Notes: generated from the letters alone by a model not told the origin. 34,563 nucleotides of DNA from Microcaldota archaeon (GCA_021828295.1 JAKASF010000010.1:1-34563), one strand, 5' to 3'. Positions 13,687-22,068 are shown, numbered from the stretch's first letter. Numbers and translations: made by a program.

Positions 13687-13746
13687 ATTTAAATCTTTGC
13701 GTTAGAGAGACACAGATTGTCGCCCGGCCATCTTCAAGCTTCAGGA

Positions 13747-13820
13747 TGCCGCAGGCCGGATTTGAACCAGCAACGTATCGCTCTTCAGGCGATCGTTCTC
13801 CCGGGTTGAACTACTGCGGC
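13747..13820 (-). tRNA. tRNA-Phe (anticodon GAA)
   Basis: Minus-strand cloverleaf: acceptor GCCGCAG/CTGCGGC, D arm GTTC/GAAC with GG in the loop, anticodon stem ATCGC/GCGAT with loop CTGAAGA (GAA, Phe), 5-nt variable loop, T arm GCTGG-TTCAAAT-CCGGC with one T-G pair, discriminator A. CCA is not encoded and there is no intron. The short variable loop rules out tRNA-Ser(UGA). Confidence 0.94.
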
Positions 13821-13837
13821 ATAAAGAAACATTAAAC

Positions 13838-14505
13838 TCAATTCATATATAGTCTTTTGTACGCTTCGACCTTTGCAAGATGTTTTCTATTCGAAAAGCC
13901 AACCTCATGCATCCATTTAAGTAGCATCTTTTTGCCATATATGGCAACGCGGTATCCGTTTTTTGTCGCCGCGCTACCTCTTCTATGCGCCCTAAATTCT
14001 TCTGAATTTAGCAACTTCTCAAGTTGCATTGCTAAATTTTCACTCATTGTGGTCAATTCAAGTGTCGGATAAGATTTTGTTTTGTAAGTTTTTTGCTAAA
14101 GAATACAGTCCCATCAGTGTCCCAAAGACCCCTGATTGTACATTTTGAATATTTCCAACCTTTTTTGATGATGGCAGACGGAATTCGTATCGCCCTAGCC
14201 TTTCCCGCTCCGTGTGGAATTCCAAGTTTAGTTAAAGTGTTAAATGCCTCCTTTGATTGCAATCGCAACACTATCCAATTGTGACCATCGAAATGTCTTG
14301 ATTTTATTTGATATGGTTCCTTATCAAATAAATCCGCCATTTTACTGCGTAAGTACAGGAAATAGGTTTTATCATTCTTGAAATTCCCAGTCATATCAAT
14401 TCTGTATCTGGAACCGTCTGTCCAAAGATTTCCATCGCCCATTACCGCGCCGATAATCTCGCACAGGTCCTGCGTTATTTTCGTCGCCAGACAATCACAA
14501 TAGTC
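13838..14505 (-). pseudogene. LAGLIDADG homing endonuclease broken by a frameshift
   Basis: Two adjacent minus-strand frames together make one two-motif LAGLIDADG enzyme. The first holds LCEIIGAVMGDGNLW and IRGLWDTDGTVFFSK, the two signature helices with their catalytic acidic residues, and stops at 14053-14055 after RHLN. The second continues in another frame with TTMSENLAMQLEKLL, then YRVAIYGKKMLLKWM and GFSNRKHL, typical of the end of the family. The break is at AATTGACC near 14055; one extra T would restore the frame (L-N-L-T-T-M). The open frame upstream of the first motif reaches a stop at 14506-14508 without ATG, GTG or TTG, so the start is also lost or cut. It lies beside tRNA-Phe in an AT-rich island. 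Confidence 0.8.
13844..13852 (-). promoter_or_regulatory. TATA box of tRNA-Phe inside the endonuclease 3' end
   Basis: CTATATATG on the minus strand is centred about 28 bp before the tRNA 5' end. It lies within the last codons of the broken endonuclease, so that frame's end may have been kept by selection on the tRNA promoter. Confidence 0.55.
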
Positions 14506-14530
14506 TTAGTTTTTAAGCACGTAGAGCTTT

Positions 14531-16090
14531 ATGATACTAATGGCTGTCGATGAGAGATGGCAGAAACTAGGATCCGTAGCGGAGCTGCTGAACCTCGACG
14601 GCGTCGAATTCCGCGAGTACCAGTTCAACATAATCAACTCGGTGCTCAAACACGGCAGCACGCTGGTGGTGCTGCCGACAGGTCTGGGAAAGACGCTCAT
14701 AGGCCTCGCCGTCATCTCTAGCGAAATATCTCAGGGCAGGCGTGCACTACTTCTGGCACCCACACGGCCTCTGTCAGAGCAGCACTACGCAACGGTGATC
14801 AACACGATGAGGCTGCCCGAGGAGAGCGTCGCACTCCTTCTCGGATCCGTAGGCAAGAAGCAGCGCAAGGAACTTGAGCAGAGCGCCAAGCTGCTCATCG
14901 CCACGCCGCAGACGATCGCCAACGACCTAAAGTCGGGCAACTTCTCATTAGAGGACTTCGGCGTGGCGGTCTTTGACGAGTGCCACAGGGCGGTGGGCAA
15001 GTACGCATACACCTATATCGCCAACGAGCTCGCGGTGAGGAACTCTCTCGTCCTTGGGCTCACAGCGTCTCCGGGGAGCAGGAAGGAGAAGATAGAGCAG
15101 CTTGTGGGCACGCTGAACATAAAGCACATAGAGGCGCGCATCTCCACCGATCCGGATGTCGTCTCCTACGTGATGCCGAAGTACATGCACATAGTCAGCG
15201 TGCCGCAGAGCGAGACGATAAAGAGCATAGCCGCTCTTGTGAAGCCGCTTGCTGAGGAGAGCCTAGCCAGCCTGAACAAGATGGGGCTCATGAACGCGAA
15301 GAACTTCGAGCGCATACCCAAGGGCGTGCTCATCGCACTCGGCAACGAGATAAGGAAGATAAGCGCTCCCGGATTCAGGTTCGGCGCCTTCTTCAGCTAC
15401 ATAAAACTGCTCAACGCAACCCACGCCTACGACCTTCTTCTCGCAGAGGGCATCTACCCGTTCAGCGCCTATCTCGATTCGCTCGAGGCCAGGGAGGAGA
15501 AGAGCCGTGCCGTTGAGAATGTGCTTGCGAACAAGAGCATACAGCATGCGAGGGTGCTCGCCAAAGAGGCGATCAAGCGCGGCGAGGAACACGAGAAGGT
15601 GAAGCACGCCATCTCCATACTCAACGAGCACAGGGGCAAAAGCGCAATAGTGTTTGCGCAGTTCAGATCAACAATAAAGATGCTTGTCGACAAGTTTCAG
15701 AAGAACGGCATAATGGCTGTGGCCTTTGTGGGCAAGAAGGAGGGCGTGACGCAGGAGAAGCAGAAGGAGGCGATCGAGAACTTCCGCGGCGGGAAGTTCA
15801 GCGTACTTGTTGCAAGCTCGATCGGGGAAGAGGGACTTGACATACCCAGCGTCGACCTCGTTCTCTTCTACGAGCCAATTCCAAACGAGATACGCAACAT
15901 ACAGCGCAAGGGAAGAACCGCGAGGTTCAGGGCCGGCGATGTCTACATACTCGCCGCCAGGGGCACGAAGGACGAGATCTACCTACGCGTATCTGCAGCG
16001 CGGGAGAAGAAGATGCTCTACCTGATAAACGAGATAAACAGGGGCCTGGCCAGGCGCATGCTGCAGAACGAGGGCCAGAAACGACTGTAA
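14531..16090 (+). CDS. Hef/FANCM-type superfamily 2 helicase without nuclease domain
   Basis: The 519-residue protein has the SF2 motifs in order: FREYQFNII (Q-like motif, about 27-35), PTGLGKT (49-55), APTRPL (76-81), DECH (149-152), LTASPG (177-182), a helical insert of about 180 residues, then GEEGLDIP and IQRKGRTARF. The insert and motif set match the helicase half of archaeal Hef, which remodels stalled replication forks. Full-length euryarchaeal Hef adds an XPF-like nuclease and HhH domain; this protein ends soon after motif VI, so it is helicase only. A TATA-like TTTTTAAG at 14510-14517 would make ATG 14540 (MAVDERW) the leaderless start; ATG 14531 is the first in frame. Confidence 0.88.
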   Translation: MILMAVDERWQKLGSVAELLNLDGVEFREYQFNIINSVLKHGSTLVVLPTGLGKTLIGLAVISSEISQGRRALLLAPTRPLSEQHYATVINTMRLPEESVALLLGSVGKKQRKELEQSAKLLIATPQTIANDLKSGNFSLEDFGVAVFDECHRAVGKYAYTYIANELAVRNSLVLGLTASPGSRKEKIEQLVGTLNIKHIEARISTDPDVVSYVMPKYMHIVSVPQSETIKSIAALVKPLAEESLASLNKMGLMNAKNFERIPKGVLIALGNEIRKISAPGFRFGAFFSYIKLLNATHAYDLLLAEGIYPFSAYLDSLEAREEKSRAVENVLANKSIQHARVLAKEAIKRGEEHEKVKHAISILNEHRGKSAIVFAQFRSTIKMLVDKFQKNGIMAVAFVGKKEGVTQEKQKEAIENFRGGKFSVLVASSIGEEGLDIPSVDLVLFYEPIPNEIRNIQRKGRTARFRAGDVYILAARGTKDEIYLRVSAAREKKMLYLINEINRGLARRMLQNEGQKRL

Positions 16091-16181
16091 AGATAACTCT
16101 GTTGTGGCCTTCATCGCCCATCGTCTAATGTCATAACGTCTTTTAAATAACAGCCAATGCCACTGGAAACCAGAAATCACT

Positions 16182-17762
16182 ATGGTCAGTTTGCAAAGAC
16201 AGAGATTCGACTTCAGCGAGAAGGTAGGTCTTGATTACCTGCGTACCCTCTCACCTACTGCTTACATTCCGATAGGCGTGGTGAGCGGGGCTTTTGGGGA
16301 TTCCGAACAGGATATAGCAAGGCTCGGGGGTAGGGGATTCAGGTGGCCGACGTTTTCCGAGAGCAACACCACAACTGCTGCCAACCTTACCTACAGGTTC
16401 ATCAAGGACCTGGAGAAGGAGGGCAACAGCGAGAAGCTGAAGAAGTATCCGATAAAGAGGTGGGCCTTCCTTACCGAGACCGGCAGCGACGGCGGCATAC
16501 CCGACCTCGAGTACGCGTTCAGCGTGGTCTCTTCGAGGCTCCTGAACGAGGACGAGCGGAAGTACAAGCCCATAGTGGAATCGTCGCTGCGGTACACGTG
16601 GATGCTGCCCATAATATTCAACTGCGGAAGCGGGGGCCCGATGCTCGACGTCTATCTTCCGGCGCTGGCTCTCGAGATGGACAGTTCTGCAGCATTCATC
16701 TCCGTCGACACGTCGGCATACGACAAGGACTACAGCGGAAAGAATGCGCACTGGACCGTCGGCAGCGGCGGGACTCTCGGCTGGATCACGCCCGAGGCAA
16801 GGGTGATGTACTTCGACAGGAAGGCGAGTGCAAGCTACAACATGAACGAGTTCGGCTTCACCAAGTATTGGAGCAAGCACGTCCCGAAGACCCACGGGAT
16901 GGCCTCGCTGATAGCCTATGACTACATGGGGATAAAGGCCTATGAGCAGCTCGAAATGCGATATGAGCTGCAGCGCGCCGAGTACTTCATTTGGCACGTC
17001 CCATTCGTCGAGCAGCCAAAGGTCTTCTACACGCTGCCATACGTGCACAACCTCAGGCACTACGATCCCGACGCGTACGCCAGGCTGATAGCCGACCCGA
17101 GCATCGGCCCGGAGAAGCTCAACGGCTTCAAGAGTTTCAGCGACATGCTCGATGAGAAGTTCACCTCGTTCAACAGGAATGGGGAGGGGCTATCAGATGC
17201 TGAGATACTCGCAATGCTTGAGAAGGACCAGCAGATCCGTGATCATCTCGGCTGGCTGAAGGGCGTGAGGAGGAGCCCGGGGTTCGAGCGGGAGCTCGAG
17301 ACCAAGCAGGTGACCCCCGCACTAAGGAACAACGAGGAGAGGGGAAACATGTATGCGAACGGAACCTTCGGGATGGTCGGCGGCCTGCTCGAGCACGGCC
17401 AGGTGTACGAAGGCATGCCCGGACTCGTGGGCTTCTTCGGCAGCGGCGGGATAGCGTCGCTCTTCGGCAGCGCGATAGCAGGCGAGCAGAAGACGATAAA
17501 GCAGGAGCGCATATTCATCGACAAGAATAGCAAGGTGCAACTGGACAAGAGCCAGTACCTTCAGCTCTACTACGCGCTGCTTCAGGAAGAATCGAAGAGA
17601 ACTACAACGGGCGAGGACCTTGTGGAGAAGGACCTGAAGTTCCTCGGGCGCGACACGCTGACTCCCGGGTTCCACATGCGCAGGAGGTACCAAGACGGCA
17701 CAGGCGACTGGGTCTTCGTTGACGACGACGGAATGATGAGCGAGGTCCACAGGAGATACTGA
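16182..17762 (+). CDS. Divergent hydroxymethylglutaryl-CoA synthase homologue
   Basis: HMG-CoA synthase condenses acetyl-CoA and acetoacetyl-CoA in the mevalonate route to archaeal lipids. This 526-residue protein shows the thiolase-fold landmarks: LTETGSDGG with E99 at the general base position, FNCGSGG with C148 as acyl nucleophile, AFISVDTSAY (172-180), a GSGGTLGWI stretch (194-202), and WHVPF with H272. The surrounding sequence is far from well-known HMGS proteins, and it is longer than archaeal enzymes (about 350 residues), closer to the eukaryotic length. TTTTAAATA at 16141-16149 predicts a 10-nt leader. I am confident of the superfamily and fairly confident of the function; another acyl-condensing enzyme is possible. 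Confidence 0.7.
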   Translation: MVSLQRQRFDFSEKVGLDYLRTLSPTAYIPIGVVSGAFGDSEQDIARLGGRGFRWPTFSESNTTTAANLTYRFIKDLEKEGNSEKLKKYPIKRWAFLTETGSDGGIPDLEYAFSVVSSRLLNEDERKYKPIVESSLRYTWMLPIIFNCGSGGPMLDVYLPALALEMDSSAAFISVDTSAYDKDYSGKNAHWTVGSGGTLGWITPEARVMYFDRKASASYNMNEFGFTKYWSKHVPKTHGMASLIAYDYMGIKAYEQLEMRYELQRAEYFIWHVPFVEQPKVFYTLPYVHNLRHYDPDAYARLIADPSIGPEKLNGFKSFSDMLDEKFTSFNRNGEGLSDAEILAMLEKDQQIRDHLGWLKGVRRSPGFERELETKQVTPALRNNEERGNMYANGTFGMVGGLLEHGQVYEGMPGLVGFFGSGGIASLFGSAIAGEQKTIKQERIFIDKNSKVQLDKSQYLQLYYALLQEESKRTTTGEDLVEKDLKFLGRDTLTPGFHMRRRYQDGTGDWVFVDDDGMMSEVHRRY

Positions 17763-17837
17763 TAGCAGATCGCGGCAGGCATTTTGTATACGACAATTGG
17801 CTTTTCACATCTATGATACACGTTTCTAAAGGGTATG

Positions 17838-17845
17838 TTTAAATA
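17838..17845 (+). promoter_or_regulatory. TATA box of the 87-residue gene
   Basis: TTTAAATA lies about 45 bp before the ATG at 17886, predicting a leader near 17 nt that carries a purine-rich GGAGGGTGGGG. A clear ribosome-binding sequence is unusual in this window, where most starts look leaderless, and suggests strong translation. Confidence 0.5.
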
Positions 17846-17885
17846 GGAGGAAAGGCATAATACAGATACAGGAGGGTGGGGAAAA

Positions 17886-18149
17886 ATGGGAGAAAAAGCA
17901 AGCATTAGCGTACAGCAAATAGCCGACGCTGGCCTGCAGATAACCGGGAGAACCACCAGCACAAGCACGAGGCGGATAGCCCAGCTGAAGAGCGAGGCGA
18001 TGGAAACGCCGGACAAGAGGGCAGGTATCATAGAGGCCCTCGAGGGGTACATCGCTGAGCAGGGAGACAGGAGAGCGGCTGGCGCAGCGAGCAAGGCAGT
18101 AACCACGATAATGACAGTAAGCATGCTGGAGATCTTGCAAGGCGACTGA
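17886..18149 (+). CDS. Small helical protein of unknown function
   Basis: The 87-residue protein has no Cys, Trp, Phe or Pro-rich stretch and looks entirely helical. It has a Ser/Thr-rich turn (TGRTTSTSTRR, about residues 20-30) and charged helices on either side (RIAQLKSEAMETPDKR, GYIAEQGDRR). The C-terminus is an amphipathic Ala-rich helix. I do not recognise it. It has its own TATA box, a strong ribosome-binding sequence and a hairpin terminator 10 bp downstream, so it is a single-gene transcript that may be abundant. A small nucleoid or adaptor protein would fit, but nothing in the sequence shows it. Confidence 0.6.
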   Translation: MGEKASISVQQIADAGLQITGRTTSTSTRRIAQLKSEAMETPDKRAGIIEALEGYIAEQGDRRAAGAASKAVTTIMTVSMLEILQGD

Positions 18150-18159
18150 AACTACGGCG

Positions 18160-18180
18160 GCAGGCCCAAGACGGGCCTGC
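18160..18180 (+). terminator. Hairpin after the 87-residue gene
   Basis: GCAGGCCC (18160-18167) and GGGCCTGC (18173-18180) form a perfect 8-bp GC-rich stem with a 5-nt loop, starting 10 bp after the stop codon. A T-run follows at 18197-18203, after the next gene's TATA box (TTTAAATA). Confidence 0.5.
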
Positions 18181-18216
18181 TACTCGCTTTAAATACTTTT
18201 TTTGCATCGTATACGC

Positions 18217-19119
18217 ATGGAGGAAGCGCAACAGCAGCAGCCGCAGCGGCAGCCGCAGCAGCCAGCAGCAAAGAAGCCATCGCTCTTCTCCAACAGAAGA
18301 TTCCTCTATCTCGCCATTCTTGTTGTGATCATTGCGGTCATAGCTGTGTTGCTGTTCGGCGGCACCGGGGGCTCATCGGGAGCGCAGCTCTCGCAGTTCG
18401 ACGGCCAGCCGGTATCGCAGGGGGTCATGGCGCAACTCGCGATACCAAATAGCGTCAGCGCCTCAGTGGGGGGCGGTTTCGCGACCAACTTCCCAAAGGC
18501 GACATCCGGCGCGCCGGCGCTAACGCTCAACGGCAAGCCCGAAGTACTCTACATAGGCGCCGACTACTGCCCGTTCTGCGCGGTGCAGCGATGGGCGCTG
18601 GTGATGGCGCTGATGCGATTCGGAAGCTTCACGGGTCTCGAGTACATGACGAGCAGCGCCACCGACTCGTACTCGAACACGCCCACGTTCACATTCGCAA
18701 ATGCCACATACACCAGCCAGTACATCTCGTTCGTTGGGAGGGAGACGACCACAAACGTTTACAACTCCACCCTGGGCGGCTACCCCGAGCTGCAGAAGCT
18801 CAACGCCAGCGAGAACGCGATACTCGCAAAGTACAACGTGCCTTCGCCCAGCTGCCCCACCGGTGGCTGCATACCATTCGTAGACTACGCCAACGTCTCC
18901 TATGACGTGGGCGGCAACTACGGCAACCCGAACATACTGGCAAACATGAACTGGAGCGCGATTGCAAGCAACCTCAACAACGCCAACACTACGCAGGCGC
19001 AGGCGCTTGTGGGCGCGGCCAACCTGGTCACCGCGCAGATCTGCATGCTGACCAACAACACGCCGGGCAGCGTATGCGGCCAGGCGTACGTGAAGAGCCT
19101 GGAGAGCGAACTCGGCTGA
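18217..19119 (+). CDS. Membrane-anchored thioredoxin-fold protein (DUF929 family)
   Basis: The 300-residue protein has a short Gln/Pro-rich cytoplasmic start, one membrane helix (residues 29-47) and an extracytoplasmic thioredoxin-like domain. The active site is CPFC (118-121) in [18 protein letters not shown], and GGCIPF (217-222) supplies the cis-Pro position of the fold. Two more Cys pairs lie at C213/C218 and near the C-terminus. It should act as a DsbA-like oxidase or isomerase of secreted proteins. The VKOR gene starts 4 bp after its stop, the expected partner that reoxidises it. A TATA-like TTTAAATAC about 25 bp upstream makes ATG 18217 the leaderless start rather than 18202. Confidence 0.85.
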   Translation: MEEAQQQQPQRQPQQPAAKKPSLFSNRRFLYLAILVVIIAVIAVLLFGGTGGSSGAQLSQFDGQPVSQGVMAQLAIPNSVSASVGGGFATNFPKATSGAPALTLNGKPEVLYIGADYCPFCAVQRWALVMALMRFGSFTGLEYMTSSATDSYSNTPTFTFANATYTSQYISFVGRETTTNVYNSTLGGYPELQKLNASENAILAKYNVPSPSCPTGGCIPFVDYANVSYDVGGNYGNPNILANMNWSAIASNLNNANTTQAQALVGAANLVTAQICMLTNNTPGSVCGQAYVKSLESELG

Positions 19120-19123
19120 GCCA

Positions 19124-19534
19124 ATGCCGGCAAGAAAGCTAAGCAATCGTCTCTCGCTTGCGAGGATAGCAATAGTAGTAGTGGGCCTGCTCTCTTCCGT
19201 GTACCTGGCCTACTCCGCGACATTCAACGTTCCGGTGGCCTGCCCAACCACGCAGCTGATAAACTGCGACGCAGTACTGGGCAGCGCGTACGCCAACACG
19301 TTCGGGGTGCCGAACGGCTACCTTGGAATAGCATTCTTTCTTGCGGTCCTAGCGCTCATCTACCTGAAGAAGCCGGAGCCGCTGGCGCTGCTCAACGCCG
19401 CTGGCATAGCGTTCGTCGCCTACTTCATCTACGCCGAGTACAGAATAGGGAGCATCTGCCTCTACTGCACGCTTGTGCACGTATGCACGCTCGCACTGCT
19501 GGCCATCTCGCTCTATGAGATATCTGGAAGCTAG
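19124..19534 (+). CDS. Vitamin K epoxide reductase (VKOR) family protein
   Basis: The 136-residue protein has four membrane helices and the VKOR residues: C40 and C48 in the first loop (VACPTTQLINCDAV) and the CXXC C112-C115 (ICLYCT) at the start of the last helix. VKOR passes electrons from a thioredoxin-like partner to a quinone and so drives disulfide formation outside the membrane. It follows the thioredoxin-fold gene by 4 bp and must be co-transcribed. The 3' end overlaps the convergent glycosyltransferase by 4 nt. The pair is the natural source of disulfides for the Cys-containing surface proteins at 29-31 kb. Confidence 0.9.
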   Translation: MPARKLSNRLSLARIAIVVVGLLSSVYLAYSATFNVPVACPTTQLINCDAVLGSAYANTFGVPNGYLGIAFFLAVLALIYLKKPEPLALLNAAGIAFVAYFIYAEYRIGSICLYCTLVHVCTLALLAISLYEISGS

Positions 19535-20193
19535 AGGAACTTGAAGTCGATAAGGAGCAGCTTGATCCCGTCAACTAGCTTCATCTGCTTCGACTCCCCG
19601 ACGCGCACGCCATACCCGATAGGCGTCTCCTCTATCCTCATGCCCGCCTTCCTGGCCTTTATGTTCAGCTCGCTCTCTATCCCGAAGCCGTCCTCGCGAA
19701 GGCTCAGCCTCCTTAGCGAGCTTACGCGTATGGCGCGCAGCCCGGTCTGCGAATCGCTTAGGCTCATGCCGTAGAGCGCGTTTGCTGCAAGCGTTATGAT
19801 CTTGTTGCCAGCCTCTATGAAGAACGGCATCGCCTCCCTGTCCAGATGCGCGAACCTATCCCCAAGGGCCATGTCTGCTCCTTTCCTCACCATCCCTATG
19901 ACCTTCTTCAAATCGTCTACCGCGTATGTCGCATCTCCGTCTATCAGGCAGACTATCCTGGTATGCACCAGCCCGAACGCCTCCCGCACCCCCGCGCCCT
20001 TGCCCCCGCTGGCCTTCTGCTCCACGACGCGCATGCGCGCGTTGCCGAAGTCTAGCCCGAGTGTCTTCCTGTCGCCCTTGTAGACCACGAGCACCATGGC
20101 TCCGGGCAGCTTCGCCAGCACGCCCTTCGCAACCTTCCCCGCCGCTGGCTCGTCCTTTACTGGTATCATCACCGTTGTGTCAGAGTAGTCCAT
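19531..20193 (-). CDS. Family 2 glycosyltransferase, dolichol-phosphate-sugar synthase type
   Basis: The 220-residue protein is a soluble GT-A enzyme without a membrane tail. Key sites are TTVMIPVKDE at the start, the metal-binding DGD (85-87) in CLIDGDATYAVDDL, DSQTGLRA (147-154), and DGFGIESELNIKARKAG (168-184), typical of enzymes that move a sugar from a nucleotide to a polyprenyl phosphate. It probably makes a lipid-linked sugar for N-glycosylation of surface proteins; the surface proteins to the right are rich in N-X-S/T sites. TTAAATAG on the minus strand lies about 48 bp before the ATG. Confidence 0.85.
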   Translation of the reverse strand: MDYSDTTVMIPVKDEPAAGKVAKGVLAKLPGAMVLVVYKGDRKTLGLDFGNARMRVVEQKASGGKGAGVREAFGLVHTRIVCLIDGDATYAVDDLKKVIGMVRKGADMALGDRFAHLDREAMPFFIEAGNKIITLAANALYGMSLSDSQTGLRAIRVSSLRRLSLREDGFGIESELNIKARKAGMRIEETPIGYGVRVGESKQMKLVDGIKLLLIDFKFL

Positions 20194-20269
20194 GAGGATT
20201 CCAGAAACGGGAGCAGATGGGATATGGGGTTAAGGCTATTTAATCGTTGCATGCAGACCGCACCGCACG

Positions 20270-20279
20270 TTTATATTTC
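20270..20279 (+). promoter_or_regulatory. TATA box of the aldo/keto reductase gene
   Basis: TTTATATTTC, ahead of the ATG at 20299 by about 25 bp (centre to start), predicts a leaderless transcript. Confidence 0.5.
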
Positions 20280-20298
20280 TTTAAAGAGAAATTGACTC

Positions 20299-21213
20299 AT
20301 GCAGATGGCAGAGCTGGGCAAGACTGGCGAGAGGATTAGCGAGGTGGGGCTGGGAACCTGGATGCTCAGCACCAACGAGGCCAAGGAGGTTGAGGCGCTG
20401 CGCACGGGCCTCGACGCGGGGATAAACTTCGTAGACACGGCAGAGATGTACGGAACCGAGAGGATCGTAGGCAGGGCCGTGTCGGGAAGGGAGAACATCT
20501 TCGTCGCGACAAAGGTGTCGCCGACGCACTTCCATTACGACGACGTGATACGGGCATGCGATGCCAGCCTCGCCAGGCTGGGGGTCAAGAGCATAGACCT
20601 GTACCAGCTCCACTGGCCGAACAGGAACGTGCCGATCTCGGAGACGATGCGCGCGATGGAGAAGCTGGTTGACGATGGCAAGATAAGGCACATCGGAGTC
20701 AGCAACTTCTCCCTGGAGGAGCTGAAGGAGGCGCAGGATGCTCTCAAGAAGAACGAGATAGTCTCGAACCAGGTCGAGTACAGCCTGGTGGTGCGCGATG
20801 CTGAGCGCGACCTTCTCGCCTATTGCAGGGAGCAGCATATGAGCATAATAGCGTACAGCCCGCTGGCGCACGGCGGCCTCTTCGAACCCAGGTATGCAAA
20901 ACTTGTAGAGCTGCTTTCTAGGATAGGGAAGAGGCACGGGAAGACGCCGGCGCAGGTCGCCATAAACTGGCTGATCTGCAAGGGCATAGTCGTACCCATA
21001 CCAAAGGCCAGCAAGAAGGAGCACGTCGCAGAGATAGCCGGCGCAGCCGGCTGGAGGCTTGGCGGCGATGAGCTAAAAACGATAAACGATTTTTTATCCG
21101 GGTATAGGAAGAGACCGATCTCCAAGCTGGTCAAGCCAGCGCTGAACATGCACCCGGCGATAACCGGAATGCTCACATGGCTGGGCGGTCTGCGCAACAG
21201 GAAGAAGGACTAG
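20299..21213 (+). CDS. Aldo/keto reductase
   Basis: The 304-residue protein is a (beta/alpha)8 NADPH-dependent carbonyl reductase. The catalytic tetrad is complete: D46 and Y51 in FVDTAEMYG, K72 in ATKVSP, and H105 in LYQLHWP. The family signature GKIRHIGVSNFS follows in the middle, and IPKASKKEHVAE near residue 240 matches the phosphate-binding part of the NADPH site. The C-terminal 30 residues are basic and extend a little beyond the barrel. Substrate cannot be told. The 3' end overlaps the convergent spermidine-synthase-fold gene by 4 nt. Confidence 0.9.
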   Translation: MQMAELGKTGERISEVGLGTWMLSTNEAKEVEALRTGLDAGINFVDTAEMYGTERIVGRAVSGRENIFVATKVSPTHFHYDDVIRACDASLARLGVKSIDLYQLHWPNRNVPISETMRAMEKLVDDGKIRHIGVSNFSLEELKEAQDALKKNEIVSNQVEYSLVVRDAERDLLAYCREQHMSIIAYSPLAHGGLFEPRYAKLVELLSRIGKRHGKTPAQVAINWLICKGIVVPIPKASKKEHVAEIAGAAGWRLGGDELKTINDFLSGYRKRPISKLVKPALNMHPAITGMLTWLGGLRNRKKD

Positions 21214-21956
21214 AGCCTGTCCATAGCCCTGTAGTTCCTTATCAGGAGCTCGTTCTCCTTCGTCTGCAGCATGTTCTTCGCTATGCGGCCTACAAGTTCC
21301 TCTTTGCCCATCCTCTTGGAGCAGAGCAGTATGACGTTGCCCTCGAAGATCGCGGTGTTGACCCTGAACACAGTGAACCTCTCCTTCAGCTTGTGCACGT
21401 AATCGCGGTACGCTAGCGCACCCATGAAGTTCATCGCGTAGTTGACAGCGAGAACGCCCTCTTCAGAAAGCGCCCTGTGCGCGTTGTCTACGAACCTCCT
21501 CTGCAGGAACTGGTCTGGTATCTTAGACGACACATACGCGTCGAGCAGTATGGCGTCGTACCTCCTGTTCGTTGTCTCGACGTACGCGGATCCCTCGCCC
21601 AGGCTTATGTTTGCCTTTATCTCCGGGGCGAAGGTCTGCGCCAGCTCCACGGCGCGTTTGTTTAGTTCCACAACATCCAGGCTTACGCTGTCGTGCATCA
21701 GCTGCGTGAGCTGAAACGCTACGGTTCCGCCCCCGAGCCCTATGAGCAGCACCCTCGGGCTCTTGAAAGCGTACGCCGCAGGTATGAAGTAGTCCCAGTA
21801 CTCGCCGGTGTACACGCCAGAAGCCTTCTTCTTTGAGTAGGTGATGCCCCCGTACTTGAGCACCTTCTCGTAGCCCCTGTCCTCCACGCTGAACTCGTCG
21901 TCGCGCACGTCCTGCACGCGCCTCTTTCTCAAACCCAGCGTGTCTAGTATGGACAT
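21210..21956 (-). CDS. Spermidine-synthase-fold protein
   Basis: The 248-residue protein has the Rossmann motifs of the SpeE family: VLLIGLGGGTVAFQL (69-83), E97 in LDVVELNKRAVE, and LLDAYVSSKIPDQF (137-150) where SpeE has its catalytic Asp loop. The N-terminal beta part (EKVLKYGGITYSKKK) is shorter than in full spermidine synthases. The DAY loop departs from the usual DxxDP, so it may be a methyltransferase-like or aminopropyl transferase of other specificity. A TATA-like TTTAAAG on the minus strand predicts a leader of about 7 nt. Polyamine synthesis is possible but not shown. Confidence 0.75.
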   Translation of the reverse strand: MSILDTLGLRKRRVQDVRDDEFSVEDRGYEKVLKYGGITYSKKKASGVYTGEYWDYFIPAAYAFKSPRVLLIGLGGGTVAFQLTQLMHDSVSLDVVELNKRAVELAQTFAPEIKANISLGEGSAYVETTNRRYDAILLDAYVSSKIPDQFLQRRFVDNAHRALSEEGVLAVNYAMNFMGALAYRDYVHKLKERFTVFRVNTAIFEGNVILLCSKRMGKEELVGRIAKNMLQTKENELLIRNYRAMDRL

Positions 21957-22068
21957 GCGCTCCCAATTCCTTTGGCTTCCAATGCTTTAAATGATATCTG
22001 GGCCGGGTGCCGTTTCCCTCAGGAAGTAATAAATAGCACAGGAAGAGAGTAGACCATCGGGGAGAGCA

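Noticed and set aside
13838-14505. Intein or intron inside a host gene
   Set aside because: No split host coding sequence flanks it, and tRNA-Phe is complete without an intron.
16251-17060. Long antisense open frame opposite the HMG-CoA synthase gene
   Set aside because: The plus strand has a full catalytic triad and promoter; the antisense frame has no recognisable motif.
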